NCBI RefSeq assembly: GCF_025165795.1
Contig: NZ_JAJAGO010000005.1
Location: 1-64,000, forward strand
Length of the DNA stretch: 64,000 bases
Direction: 5' to 3'
DNA from: Streptomyces gossypii
GTDB lineage: Bacteria > Actinomycetota > Actinomycetes > Streptomycetales > Streptomycetaceae
The notes beneath the pieces are model-generated. The model ran no database searches and had not been told where the DNA came from. It saw nothing but the letters and a program-made list of their open reading frames with translations. The translations under genes were made by a program, and so were the position numbers. The first letter of the stretch is position 1, and every line of letters starts with the position of its first letter. This document shows, one piece after another, positions 51,403-59,585 of this stretch.

Positions 51403-51696
51403 TCAGGCGGCGTCGCCGCCGCCTGGGCCGCTGCGGTGCTCTCCGCTGCGGTGCTCTCCGCCGCGGTGCTCTCCGCCGTGCGACGCTCCGCCACCCGTTT
51501 CTCCGCCGCGGCGCTCGTCACGCGCGCGTTCCATGGCGCCCTTGGCCTTCCCGGTACCCTTCTGGATCTTGTCGGAGTGCTTGCCGCCGGTCTTGGCGTC
51601 CAACGTGTCCGACCCCTTGTCGACCCCCCGTTCGACCTTCTCGCCGTGCTGACCGAGCATGCCCTTGACCTTGTCCATGAAGCCCATGGCGGTCAC
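51403..51696 (-). CDS. MT0933-type antitoxin-family protein
   Basis: A 97-aa protein. 'MGFMDKVKGMLGQHGEKVER' and 'KGSDTLDAKTGGKHSDKIQK' match the short Lys/Gly-rich family annotated MT0933 antitoxin. The C-terminal ~30 residues are a His/Gly/Glu repeat ('GGEHRGGEHRSGEHRSG') encoded by a 15-bp DNA repeat. No toxin gene is adjacent, so the antitoxin label is by homology only. The start may be the ATG at 51696 or the one three codons later (51687). Confidence 0.75.
   Translation of the reverse strand: MTAMGFMDKVKGMLGQHGEKVERGVDKGSDTLDAKTGGKHSDKIQKGTGKAKGAMERARDERRGGETGGGASHGGEHRGGEHRSGEHRSGPGGGDAA
51433..51477. repeat. Three 15-bp tandem repeats in the antitoxin-like gene
   Basis: The unit 'gcggtgctctccgcc/t' is repeated three times in frame and encodes the 'GGEHRSGEHR' type tail on the minus strand. 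Adjacent sequence carries further degenerate copies. Confidence 0.8.
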
Positions 51697-51973
51697 CTTC
51701 CGTCGTGGCTGCTACTGCGGGCGCTTCGCTGGGTCTCCCGCTGTCCGCCGCTTCTCTCGTCAAGAAACCGGCAGGACATGGCAAATACGCCCATATCCAC
51801 TTCTGACGATACCCGTGTGGGTGAATTTTCGCCGCCGCCCAGCAGTCCCGTACGCAACGTTCCAAGGGCGCGACGCCCCGTCGGAACCGTGAATTCACTC
51901 TCCGTGACGGGTGAGTCTCCGCCATAAATCCAGGTCGGCTCAGATGGCGGGGGAGGTTTGGGAGACTTGCGCC

Positions 51974-52912
51974 GTGAAAACCCCCACGCCCACCCCCCGG
52001 GTCATCGCAGTCGTCGGCCCCACCGCGGCCGGAAAGTCAGATCTGGGCGTCGCCCTCGCCCAGCAGCTGGGGGGTGAGGTCATCAACGCCGACTCCATGC
52101 AGCTCTATCAAGGCATGGACATCGGCACCGCGAAACTGTCGCCGGCCGAGCGGCGCGGCGTTCCGCACCACCTCCTGGATGTCTGGGACGTCACGGTCGC
52201 GGCCAGCGTCGCCGAGTACCAGCGGCTCGCCCGCGAGGAGATCGACCGGTTGCTCGCCCGTGACCGCACCCCGGTGCTCGTCGGGGGCTCCGGGCTCTAT
52301 GTGCGCGGGGCCATCGACGTCATGGAATTCCCCGGTACGGACCCGGCGGTACGGACCCGGCTCGAGGGCGAACTGGCCGAGCGCGGCTCCGGGTGGCTGC
52401 ACGGCCGTCTCGCGCACGCCGATCCGGCTGCCGCACACGCCATCCTGCCCAGCAACGGGCGGCGTGTCGTACGCGCCCTCGAGGTGATCGAGATCACCGG
52501 ACGCCCGTTCACCGCGAACCTGCCCGGACACGAGTCGATGTACCCGACGTTGCAGATCGGTGTCGACGTCGGCCGCCCCGAACTGCACCGGCGGATCGCC
52601 GACCGTGTCGACGGAATGTGGGCGGCGGGCCTGGTCGATGAGGTGCGGGAGCTGGAGGCGGCGGGCCTGCGCGAGGGCCGTACGGCCTCGCGTGCGCTCG
52701 GCTATCAGCAGGTGCTCACGGCGCTCGCGGGCGACTGCACGGAGGATGAGGCGCGGGCCGAGACCATCCGGGCCACCAAGCGCTTCGCCCGCCGCCAGGA
52801 CTCCTGGTTCCGCCGCGATCCGCGGGTGCACTGGCTCAGCGGCGCCGCCGCGGACCGGGCGGAACTCACGGACCGGGCGCTGACGTTGCTCGAACGAGCG
52901 GTCACAGCCTGA
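51974..52912 (+). CDS. miaA: tRNA dimethylallyltransferase MiaA
   Basis: It transfers a dimethylallyl group to A37 of tRNAs, the substrate for MiaB. The P-loop is 'VVGPTAAGKSDLGVALAQQ', followed by 'INADSMQLYQGMDIGTAKLS', 'HHLLDVWDV', 'VGGSGLYVRGAID', and late 'ALGYQQVL' and 'TKRFARRQDSWFRRD'. The 312-aa length is normal. GTG 51974 begins at family homology; the frame is open 63 bp further up without similarity. Confidence 0.96.
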   Translation: MKTPTPTPRVIAVVGPTAAGKSDLGVALAQQLGGEVINADSMQLYQGMDIGTAKLSPAERRGVPHHLLDVWDVTVAASVAEYQRLAREEIDRLLARDRTPVLVGGSGLYVRGAIDVMEFPGTDPAVRTRLEGELAERGSGWLHGRLAHADPAAAHAILPSNGRRVVRALEVIEITGRPFTANLPGHESMYPTLQIGVDVGRPELHRRIADRVDGMWAAGLVDEVRELEAAGLREGRTASRALGYQQVLTALAGDCTEDEARAETIRATKRFARRQDSWFRRDPRVHWLSGAAADRAELTDRALTLLERAVTA

Positions 52913-53018
52913 TCACGTGATGGCATCGGGACGTCTTGGGCGTCCTGGGGTGCTGTCCGGCCGTGCCATCATCAACCTCGTTCGAGCCGAGTAGCCGGAG
53001 TTGGGAGGGTGGGTGGCG

Positions 53019-53474
53019 ATGGAGGCCAGCCCTCGCGACAACGAAGAGTCCCGGGTCGACTACGTCCACGCCGCGGGCGACCTGGACGGCGTCGGCAGCC
53101 TCGACGGCGCGGACGGACCCGACGGCGAGCCGCCTGTGGAACCTCAGGAGCTGCGTCCCCAGCGGCGGCTGAGGTTGTGGCAGCTGGTGCCCATCGTGAT
53201 TCTCGGGGCGCTGGGTTCGCTGATGTTCGCCTTTCCGCTGGCCTTCGAGCCGGGCGGCCGCTCGGGTGCGGTCGTCTCCATGCTCGGGCTGCTGATCTGC
53301 GGCTGTGCCGCGGGCTGGGGCGTGATGGCCGCCCGGCGGGTGGGCCACACCTGGCCCGGACTGCCGTCGCCCGGCACCGGGCAGCGCGCCGACTGGCGGG
53401 TGATCCTGCTCTACACGGTGGTCCTCGGCACCCTCGCCGTGCTGGCAGTCTGGCGCGTCGCCCGACTCAGCTGA
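53019..53474 (+). CDS. Small integral membrane protein
   Basis: Unrecognised family, ~151 aa. An acidic disordered N-terminus (~1-45) is followed by three hydrophobic helices ('LVPIVILGALGSLMFAFPLA', 'VVSMLGLLICGCAAGWGVM' and 'VILLYTVVLGTLAVLAVW'). ATG 53019 is preceded by 'ggaggg' at nine bases; GTG 53013 is closer to that site and equally possible. It lies between miaA and dapF, and a strong terminator follows it. Confidence 0.72.
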   Translation: MEASPRDNEESRVDYVHAAGDLDGVGSLDGADGPDGEPPVEPQELRPQRRLRLWQLVPIVILGALGSLMFAFPLAFEPGGRSGAVVSMLGLLICGCAAGWGVMAARRVGHTWPGLPSPGTGQRADWRVILLYTVVLGTLAVLAVWRVARLS

Positions 53475-53504
53475 CGACCCCCGACTCCGCTGACGACCTG
53501 AGTC

Positions 53505-53534
53505 CGGCTCCGGCCGTTTGCGGCCGGAGCCGGT
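53505..53534. terminator. Terminator between membrane protein gene and dapF
   Basis: A 13-bp perfect GC stem (53505-53517 with 53522-53534) with loop tttg. It lies 30 bp after the upstream stop and 21 bp before the dapF start. Confidence 0.8.
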
Positions 53535-53555
53535 GGCTCCCGTACCATCGGTGGG

Positions 53556-54482
53556 GTGACCAGCGCGCATCCGGTGCCCTTCCTCAGGGGGCACGGCACC
53601 GAGAACGACTTTGTGATCCTCCCCGACCCGGAGGGCACGCTCCGGCTGTCCCCCGAGGCGGTGGCACGGCTGTGCGACCGCCACGCCGGGGTCGGTGCCG
53701 ACGGGCTGCTGCGGGTCGTCCGGTCCGCCCGGCATCCGGAAGGCCGGAGCATGGCCGCCGAGGCCGAATGGTTCATGGACTACCGCAACAGCGATGGCAG
53801 CGTCGCCGAGATGTGCGGGAACGGGGTGCGCGTCTTCGCCCGCTATCTGGAACGCGCCGGGCTGGTGAAGCCGGGTGAGCTGACGGTGGCCACCCGTGCG
53901 GGTCTGCGGCGGGTGCGGCTGGCCGGAGAGCGCGCAGCCACCGGCTCTGACACATCTGACGGCCCCGCCGGAGGCATCGGCGGAGAGATCACCGTGGCCA
54001 TGGGCCGGGCGGATCTCCCGGCGGGCGAGGTCACCGTCACCGTCGGTGAACGCCACTGGCCCGCGCGCCGGGTCAGCATGGGCAATCCGCACGCCGTCGC
54101 CTTCGTCGAGGACCTCGCGCATGCGGGGCGGCTCCTGGACGCGCCCTCCGTGGCGCCCGCCGCCGCCTACCCGGACGGGGCGAACGTCGAATTCGTCGTC
54201 GACCGCGGGCCGCGCCACGTCGCGTTCCGGGTCCACGAGCGAGGTTCGGGCGAGACCCGCTCGTGCGGTACGGGCGCCTGCGCCGTGATGGTCGCCGCCG
54301 CCCGGCGGGACGGCGCCGACCCCGTGGTCGACGGAGTCCCGGTCACCTACACCGTGGACGTGCTCGGTGGCAGGCTCTTGATCACGGAGGACACCGACGG
54401 GCGGATCGAGATGACCGGCCCCGCCGTCATCGTCGCGGAGGGTGTTCTGGACCCGGCCGCGCTGCCGCTCACGGTCGACTGA
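53556..54482 (+). CDS. dapF: Diaminopimelate epimerase DapF
   Basis: It converts LL- to meso-diaminopimelate for lysine and peptidoglycan. Catalytic Cys87 ('EMCGNGVRVFARYL') and Cys237 ('RSCGTGACAVM') are both present, as are 'GNPHAV' and the substrate-binding 'GTENDFVI' near the start. Length 308 aa is slightly above the usual ~280. GTG 53556 begins at homology. Streptomyces peptidoglycan normally contains LL-DAP, so here the enzyme chiefly serves lysine synthesis (family knowledge). Confidence 0.95.
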   Translation: MTSAHPVPFLRGHGTENDFVILPDPEGTLRLSPEAVARLCDRHAGVGADGLLRVVRSARHPEGRSMAAEAEWFMDYRNSDGSVAEMCGNGVRVFARYLERAGLVKPGELTVATRAGLRRVRLAGERAATGSDTSDGPAGGIGGEITVAMGRADLPAGEVTVTVGERHWPARRVSMGNPHAVAFVEDLAHAGRLLDAPSVAPAAAYPDGANVEFVVDRGPRHVAFRVHERGSGETRSCGTGACAVMVAAARRDGADPVVDGVPVTYTVDVLGGRLLITEDTDGRIEMTGPAVIVAEGVLDPAALPLTVD

Positions 54483-54620
54483 ACCACCGGCGGCGGCTCG
54501 CTAAACATCCCTCGATTGGGTGATCCATCTCACGGTGGGCAAGAGCCGGTCGGCCGACCGCGGTGGGGTCGGTAGCATCGGAGTCCCGGGACCCGGGGTG
54601 TCCAGGAGCGGGAGGTGCCC

Positions 54621-56591
54621 ATGGGTGCGGTGCGTAACCTTCGGAAGCTCAGTCGGGCCGCCCTGCTCCGGCCCGCGTCACGCGGCGCGCTGCCGGACGC
54701 CATCGAGCATGTCGCGCAGGCACACCGGGCCCACCACCCCGGCGCCGACCTGGACGCGCTGTGCCGCGCCTACCTCCTTGCCGAGTCCTCGCACCGAGGG
54801 CAGACGCGCAAGAGCGGCGAGCCGTACATCACTCATCCGCTCGCCGTCACGCTGATCCTGGCCCAGCTCGGCGCCGAGCACACCACGCTCACCGCGTCCC
54901 TCCTGCACGACACCGTCGAGGACACCGATGTCACCCTCGACCAGGTCCGATCGGAGTTCGGTACCGAGGTCTGCCACCTCGTCGACGGCGTCACCAAGCT
55001 GGAGAAGGTCGACTACGGCGCCGCCGCGGAGCCCGAGACCTTCCGCAAGATGCTCGTCGCCACCGGCAGCGACGTGCGGGTGATGTCCATCAAGCTCGCC
55101 GACCGGCTGCACAACATGCGCACCCTCAAGGTGATGCGCCCCGAGAAGCAGGCCCGGATCGCCCAGGTCACCCGCGACGTGCTCATCCCCCTGGCCGAGC
55201 GGCTGGGAGTGCAGGCGCTCAAGCGCGAGCTGGAGGACTTGGTCTTCGCCATCCTGCGGCCGGACGAGCATGCCCGCACCCAGCAGCTGATCCGCGAGCA
55301 CACCACCCGTTCGGACCCGCTCACCCAGGTCGCCGCCTCGGTACGGGCGGTGCTGCGCGAGGCGGAGATCGACGCCCAGGTGCTCATCAGGCCACGGCAC
55401 CTCGTCTCCGTGCACCGCCTCGGGCGCAAACGGGGCGATCTGGGGCCCTGTGACTTCGGCAGGCTGCTGATCCTGGTCGAGGAGGACGCCGACTGCTATG
55501 CGGCCCTCGGCGAACTGCACACCTGCTTTGTGCCGGTGATGTCCGAGTTCAAGGATTTCATCGCGGTGCCCAAGTTCAACCTCTACCAGTCGCTGCACAC
55601 CGCTGTCGCCGACACCGGGGGCCGGGTCGCCGAGGTGCTGGTGCGCACCCAGCAGATGCACCACGTCGCCGAGGCCGGAGTGATCGCCCTGGGCGATCCG
55701 CACACCGCACCGGCAGGCGGTGCGGGGGAGGCCGCGACGGTCCCGGACGGCGAGCGGGCCGACCCCACCCGGCCCGGCTGGCTGTCCCGACTCCTGGAGT
55801 GGCAGAGCCACACCGCCGACTCCGACACCTTCTGGAGCGAGCTGCGTGACGAGCTGGCCGAGGACCACGAGATCACCGTGTACTGCACCGACGGCAGCCC
55901 CGGCGCCGACAGCGCCACCCTGCCCCTCCCTGCGGGCGCCAGCTGTGTGGACGCCGCCTACGCCCAGCACGGCGAGGCCGCCCACCGGTGCATCGGCGCT
56001 AGGGTGAACGGACGGCTGACGGCTCTGAGCACGGTCCTGCGCGACGCGGACACGGTGCAGCTATTCCTCGCCCCGGCGACGGCCGCCACCGCGTACGCAC
56101 CCGCCCCCGAGTGGCTCGACCACGCCCGTACCCCCGCCGCCCGCATCGCCATCCGCAAGTGGCTCGCGGCACATCCGGCGGCCCCGTCCGCGGTGGGGAC
56201 CTCCTCCGGCGGTCCGGAGAGCCCCGGCGGGGACGAAGCCGCTCCGCTCACCCCGGCGCCGCCTGCAACTCCCGGGCCGCCGTCCGTACCTCCCGTGCCC
56301 CGGGGCGCGGGCAGCGAGGCGGAGGAGAAGGTGGCGGACTCCCGCGTGACCCTGCTCGCGGAGGCGTTCGGCCGCCCCCAGCTGCTCGCCGACCTCACCG
56401 AGACCATCGCCGCCGAGGGCGCCGCCGTGGTCTCCGCCGACGTCGAACCGCCGAGGGAACAACGCGTTCGCCACACGTACACGCTGGAGCTTCCCGACCC
56501 GACCGGTCTGCCCGCGCTGATGCGCGCCATGCTCCGCGTGCCCGGCGTCTACGACGTCACCCGCGCCGCACACCATCTCTCGGCGAGCTGA
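54621..56591 (+). CDS. rshA: RelA/SpoT homologue RshA with atypical synthetase domain
   Basis: A 656-aa (p)ppGpp-metabolism protein. The HD hydrolase domain is intact: 'HRGQTRKSGEPYITHPLAV', 'SLLHDTVEDTD' and 'IKLADRLHNMRTL'. The synthetase domain (~225-345) retains an Asp and a Glu ('CDFGRLLILV', 'VAEVLVRTQQMH'). The basic ATP-site residues of the usual 'R-x-K...S-I-x-x-K' region appear as 'RPRHLVSVHRL', and the Arg of 'AxR' is Leu. TGS-like and ACT-like regions follow around a proline-rich linker. It corresponds to the second RelA/SpoT homologue of S. coelicolor. ATG 54621 has 'ggagg' five bases upstream. Confidence 0.88.
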   Translation: MGAVRNLRKLSRAALLRPASRGALPDAIEHVAQAHRAHHPGADLDALCRAYLLAESSHRGQTRKSGEPYITHPLAVTLILAQLGAEHTTLTASLLHDTVEDTDVTLDQVRSEFGTEVCHLVDGVTKLEKVDYGAAAEPETFRKMLVATGSDVRVMSIKLADRLHNMRTLKVMRPEKQARIAQVTRDVLIPLAERLGVQALKRELEDLVFAILRPDEHARTQQLIREHTTRSDPLTQVAASVRAVLREAEIDAQVLIRPRHLVSVHRLGRKRGDLGPCDFGRLLILVEEDADCYAALGELHTCFVPVMSEFKDFIAVPKFNLYQSLHTAVADTGGRVAEVLVRTQQMHHVAEAGVIALGDPHTAPAGGAGEAATVPDGERADPTRPGWLSRLLEWQSHTADSDTFWSELRDELAEDHEITVYCTDGSPGADSATLPLPAGASCVDAAYAQHGEAAHRCIGARVNGRLTALSTVLRDADTVQLFLAPATAATAYAPAPEWLDHARTPAARIAIRKWLAAHPAAPSAVGTSSGGPESPGGDEAAPLTPAPPATPGPPSVPPVPRGAGSEAEEKVADSRVTLLAEAFGRPQLLADLTETIAAEGAAVVSADVEPPREQRVRHTYTLELPDPTGLPALMRAMLRVPGVYDVTRAAHHLSAS

Positions 56592-56749
56592 ACCCCACGC
56601 TTTCGCACCGCAAATCCGGATGACGCGCCGCGTCGGCCGTGCCACCATCTGTGGCGACGGCGAATCAGCACCCGCTTCGGGGGGAATCATCCCGTCGTAT
56701 CAGGCGTTCGCCTGTAAGCAGCCACCTGTCTCTCTCGAGTAAGGATCCA

Positions 56750-58249
56750 ATGACCTCCTCTTCTTCCCTTCCGTACAACGGCCAGCGCATCGCCGAGACG
56801 AACCGCCGAGCCGACGCCCTGATGGAAGAGGACGTTGCTTGGAGTGACGAGGCCGACGTTGCGCGGGACGGCGATCAGTACGACCGGTCCGACCGCGCGG
56901 CCCTGCGCAGGGTGGGCGGGCTCTCCACCGAGCTTCAGGACGTCACCGAGGTCGAGTACCGGCAGCTCCGCCTGGAGCGCGTGGTGCTCGTCGGTGTCTG
57001 GACCACGGGCACGGCGCAGGACGCGGACAACTCCCTCGCGGAGCTTGCCGCCCTCGCCGAGACGGCGGGCGCCGAGGTGCTCGACGGCGTCATCCAGCGC
57101 CGGGACAAGGCGGACCCGGCGACGTACATCGGTTCCGGCAAGGCGCGGGAGCTGCGGGACATCGTGCTGGAGTCCGGTGCCGACACCGTGATCTGCGACG
57201 GCGAGCTGAGCCCGGGCCAGCTGATCCATCTCGAGGATGTCGTCAAGGTCAAGGTGGTGGACCGCACCGCGCTGATCCTGGACATCTTCGCGCAGCACGC
57301 CAAGTCCCGTGAGGGCAAGGCCCAGGTGGCCCTCGCCCAGATGCAGTACATGCTGCCGAGGCTGCGAGGCTGGGGTCAGTCACTCTCCCGGCAGATGGGC
57401 GGCGGTGGTTCCGGCGCCGCGGGCGGTGGCGGGATGGCCACCCGCGGACCTGGCGAGACCAAGATCGAGACGGACCGGCGGCGTATCCGCGAGAAGATGG
57501 CGAAGATGCGCCGGGAGATCGCGGAGATGAAGACCAGCCGCGACATCCAGCGCCAGGACCGCAAGCGTCACAAGGTGCCCTCGGTCGCCATCGCCGGCTA
57601 CACCAACGCGGGCAAGTCCTCGCTGCTCAACCGCCTCACCGACGCGGGCGTCCTGGTGGAGAACTCACTGTTCGCCACGCTCGACCCGACGGTGCGCAAG
57701 TCCGAGACGCCCAGCGGGCGGCTGTACACGCTGACGGACACCGTCGGCTTCGTGCGGCACCTCCCGCATCACCTCGTCGAGGCGTTCCGTTCCACCATGG
57801 AGGAGGTCGCCGACTCCGACCTCATCCTGCATGTGGTGGATGGCTCACACCCGGTGCCCGAGGAGCAGCTGGCCTCGGTGCGCGAGGTGATCCGTGACGT
57901 GGGCGCCTCCGACGTGACCGAGATCGTGGTGGTCAACAAGGCCGACGCCGCTGACCCGCTGGTGCTCCAGCGGCTGCTGCGGCAGGAGAAGCACGCGCTG
58001 GTGGTCTCCGCCCGTACCGGTCAGGGCATGGACGAGTTGCGGGCCCTGCTGGACGCGGAACTGCCGCGTCCCTCGGTCGAGCTGGAAGTGCTCGTGCCGT
58101 ACACCCAGGGCGGGCTGGTCTCGCGCGCCCATGCCGAGGGCGAGGTGCTTTCCGAGGAGCACACCGGGGAAGGCACTCTGCTCAAGGCCCGGGTGCACGA
58201 GGAGCTGGCGGCGGAGCTGCGGGCTTTCGTACCCTCCGGGCAGTTCTGA
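56750..58249 (+). CDS. hflX: GTPase HflX
   Basis: A 499-aa ribosome-splitting/heat-stress GTPase. The HflX N-terminal domain ('YIGSGKARELRDIV') and a glycine-rich loop before 'RGPGETKIETDRRRIREK' precede the G domain: G1 'IAGYTNAGKSSLLNRL', G2/G3 'FATLDPTVR' and 'LTDTVGF', G4 'VVNKAD', G5 'VSARTG'. An extra ~45-residue acidic leader is common in actinobacteria. ATG 56750 has 'aagga' at good spacing. It is monocistronic and ends at a strong terminator. Confidence 0.95.
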   Translation: MTSSSSLPYNGQRIAETNRRADALMEEDVAWSDEADVARDGDQYDRSDRAALRRVGGLSTELQDVTEVEYRQLRLERVVLVGVWTTGTAQDADNSLAELAALAETAGAEVLDGVIQRRDKADPATYIGSGKARELRDIVLESGADTVICDGELSPGQLIHLEDVVKVKVVDRTALILDIFAQHAKSREGKAQVALAQMQYMLPRLRGWGQSLSRQMGGGGSGAAGGGGMATRGPGETKIETDRRRIREKMAKMRREIAEMKTSRDIQRQDRKRHKVPSVAIAGYTNAGKSSLLNRLTDAGVLVENSLFATLDPTVRKSETPSGRLYTLTDTVGFVRHLPHHLVEAFRSTMEEVADSDLILHVVDGSHPVPEEQLASVREVIRDVGASDVTEIVVVNKADAADPLVLQRLLRQEKHALVVSARTGQGMDELRALLDAELPRPSVELEVLVPYTQGGLVSRAHAEGEVLSEEHTGEGTLLKARVHEELAAELRAFVPSGQF

Positions 58250-58266
58250 GTCCGGTGGCGCACACG

Positions 58267-58310
58267 GCGGAGGCCCGCTTCCCGGAGCAGTCCGGGAGGC
58301 GGGCCTCCGC
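58267..58310. terminator. Strong bidirectional terminator after hflX
   Basis: A 12-bp perfect outer stem (58267-58278 with 58299-58310) continues through a 7-bp near-perfect inner stem, with a 6-nt loop. It lies between convergent hflX and the protease gene. Confidence 0.88.
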
Positions 58311-58351
58311 TCTTGTCCCGCGCCGTGTCGCGCGCGGGCAGTCGGCTTCCG

Positions 58352-59563
58352 TCAGCTCTTGCCCGCGTACTTCTTGCTGATCGCGTCGAAGACGCCCTTG
58401 GCCGCCGCACCGAGGTGCGGACCGGCCGCGTAGCTGACATCGGGCCGGTTTATCAGCGAGTTGACGGACACCAGCTGGGCCTTGCCGTCCTCCCTGGCCG
58501 CGAAGATCCCGCCGCCCGACATCCCGCCGGTCATGGTGCACCCGATGCGGTACATCGGCTCCTCGTTCGGATCCAGGGTGTAGCGTCCCGGCTTGTCCGT
58601 GCACTGGAACATCCGGGCGCCCTTGTACGGAGCCTCGGCGGGGTAGCCGTAGGAGCTCATGCCCGAGATGCGCTCGGCCGAGGGCGCGTTGAAGTTGACC
58701 TTCACCGCGGCGCCGACGCTCTCCTCCAGAGACTTGCCGGTCTTCTCGTTGCCGCGCACCTTCAGGACCGCGAAGTCCTGCTGCGCGCCCCCGCCACCGC
58801 TCTCGGCGCCGTTCTTCATCCAGTAGTCGGTTGTCTGGATCCACTCCACCCAGAACTGCCCGTACGGGTAGACCTGGTTCTGCTGCGCACCGTTGACCTG
58901 TGACGCGGACAGGCCGTTGTTGTTGTATGCGGGTACGAACATGATGTTGCGGAACCAGCCGCCGGTCTTGCCGGAGTGGATGCAGTGCCCGGCGGTGGCC
59001 ACGAGGTTGGACTTCCCCGGGTTGCGGGGGTCCTCCACCACGGTGCCGGAGCAGACCATGGGCCCGTCCGGGGTCTCCATGAAGATCTTTCCGGCCGGTG
59101 CGGCGTTGCGTGTGTAGGGCGTCTCCACCTGCTTCGCCTTGACCTCGGCAGGTTCGCGGTCGGTGGAGCCCGCGGAGGTGCCGGCGCTGGCGGTGACCGT
59201 GTGGTCGTTGCCCTCCGCCTGCTCCATCCGTTCCGGCTTCCAGTGATCCGGGATGAGGGGGTTGGCGAAGTCGGCGGCGTCACGCAGCCATTCCTTCTGG
59301 TCCCAGTTCTTCCAGCCCCCGTCCTTCCACTTCTCCAGGTCCTGGAGCGAGGTGGGCAGGTCCTTTGGCAGTTCGTCCGGCAGGAGGTCCTCGGAAGGCG
59401 CTGCCTTGTCCGCCGAGGCGCTGGGCTTCGACTTCGCCGAGTCGTCCTTGTCGTCGGCGGAGTCGCCGCCCCCGCAGGCGGTGACCGTCAGGGCGAGCGC
59501 CGCTGTGCAGGCTGCTGCGGCGAACGCCGGGCGGCGACGCCGCCGTTCCGTGATGAATGACAT
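58352..59563 (-). CDS. Secreted lipoprotein trypsin-like serine protease (paralogue A)
   Basis: A 403-aa protein. The signal peptide ends in lipobox 'LTVTAC' (Cys30). An acidic stretch and a conserved Trp-rich segment ('KDGGWKNWDQKEWLRDAADF', ~81-100) precede the chymotrypsin fold. The likely triad is His193 ('LVATAGHC'), Asp263 ('QQDFAVLKV') and Ser349 in 'TMTGGMSGGG'. Met replaces the Asp of the usual GDSGG. It is anchored on the outer face of the membrane. It is the second gene of a pair, 22 bp from its paralogue, and probably co-transcribed. The substrate is unknown. Confidence 0.85.
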   Translation of the reverse strand: MSFITERRRRRPAFAAAACTAALALTVTACGGGDSADDKDDSAKSKPSASADKAAPSEDLLPDELPKDLPTSLQDLEKWKDGGWKNWDQKEWLRDAADFANPLIPDHWKPERMEQAEGNDHTVTASAGTSAGSTDREPAEVKAKQVETPYTRNAAPAGKIFMETPDGPMVCSGTVVEDPRNPGKSNLVATAGHCIHSGKTGGWFRNIMFVPAYNNNGLSASQVNGAQQNQVYPYGQFWVEWIQTTDYWMKNGAESGGGGAQQDFAVLKVRGNEKTGKSLEESVGAAVKVNFNAPSAERISGMSSYGYPAEAPYKGARMFQCTDKPGRYTLDPNEEPMYRIGCTMTGGMSGGGIFAAREDGKAQLVSVNSLINRPDVSYAAGPHLGAAAKGVFDAISKKYAGKS

Positions 59564-59585
59564 GAGTCTGGCGCTCTCCTCGGGA

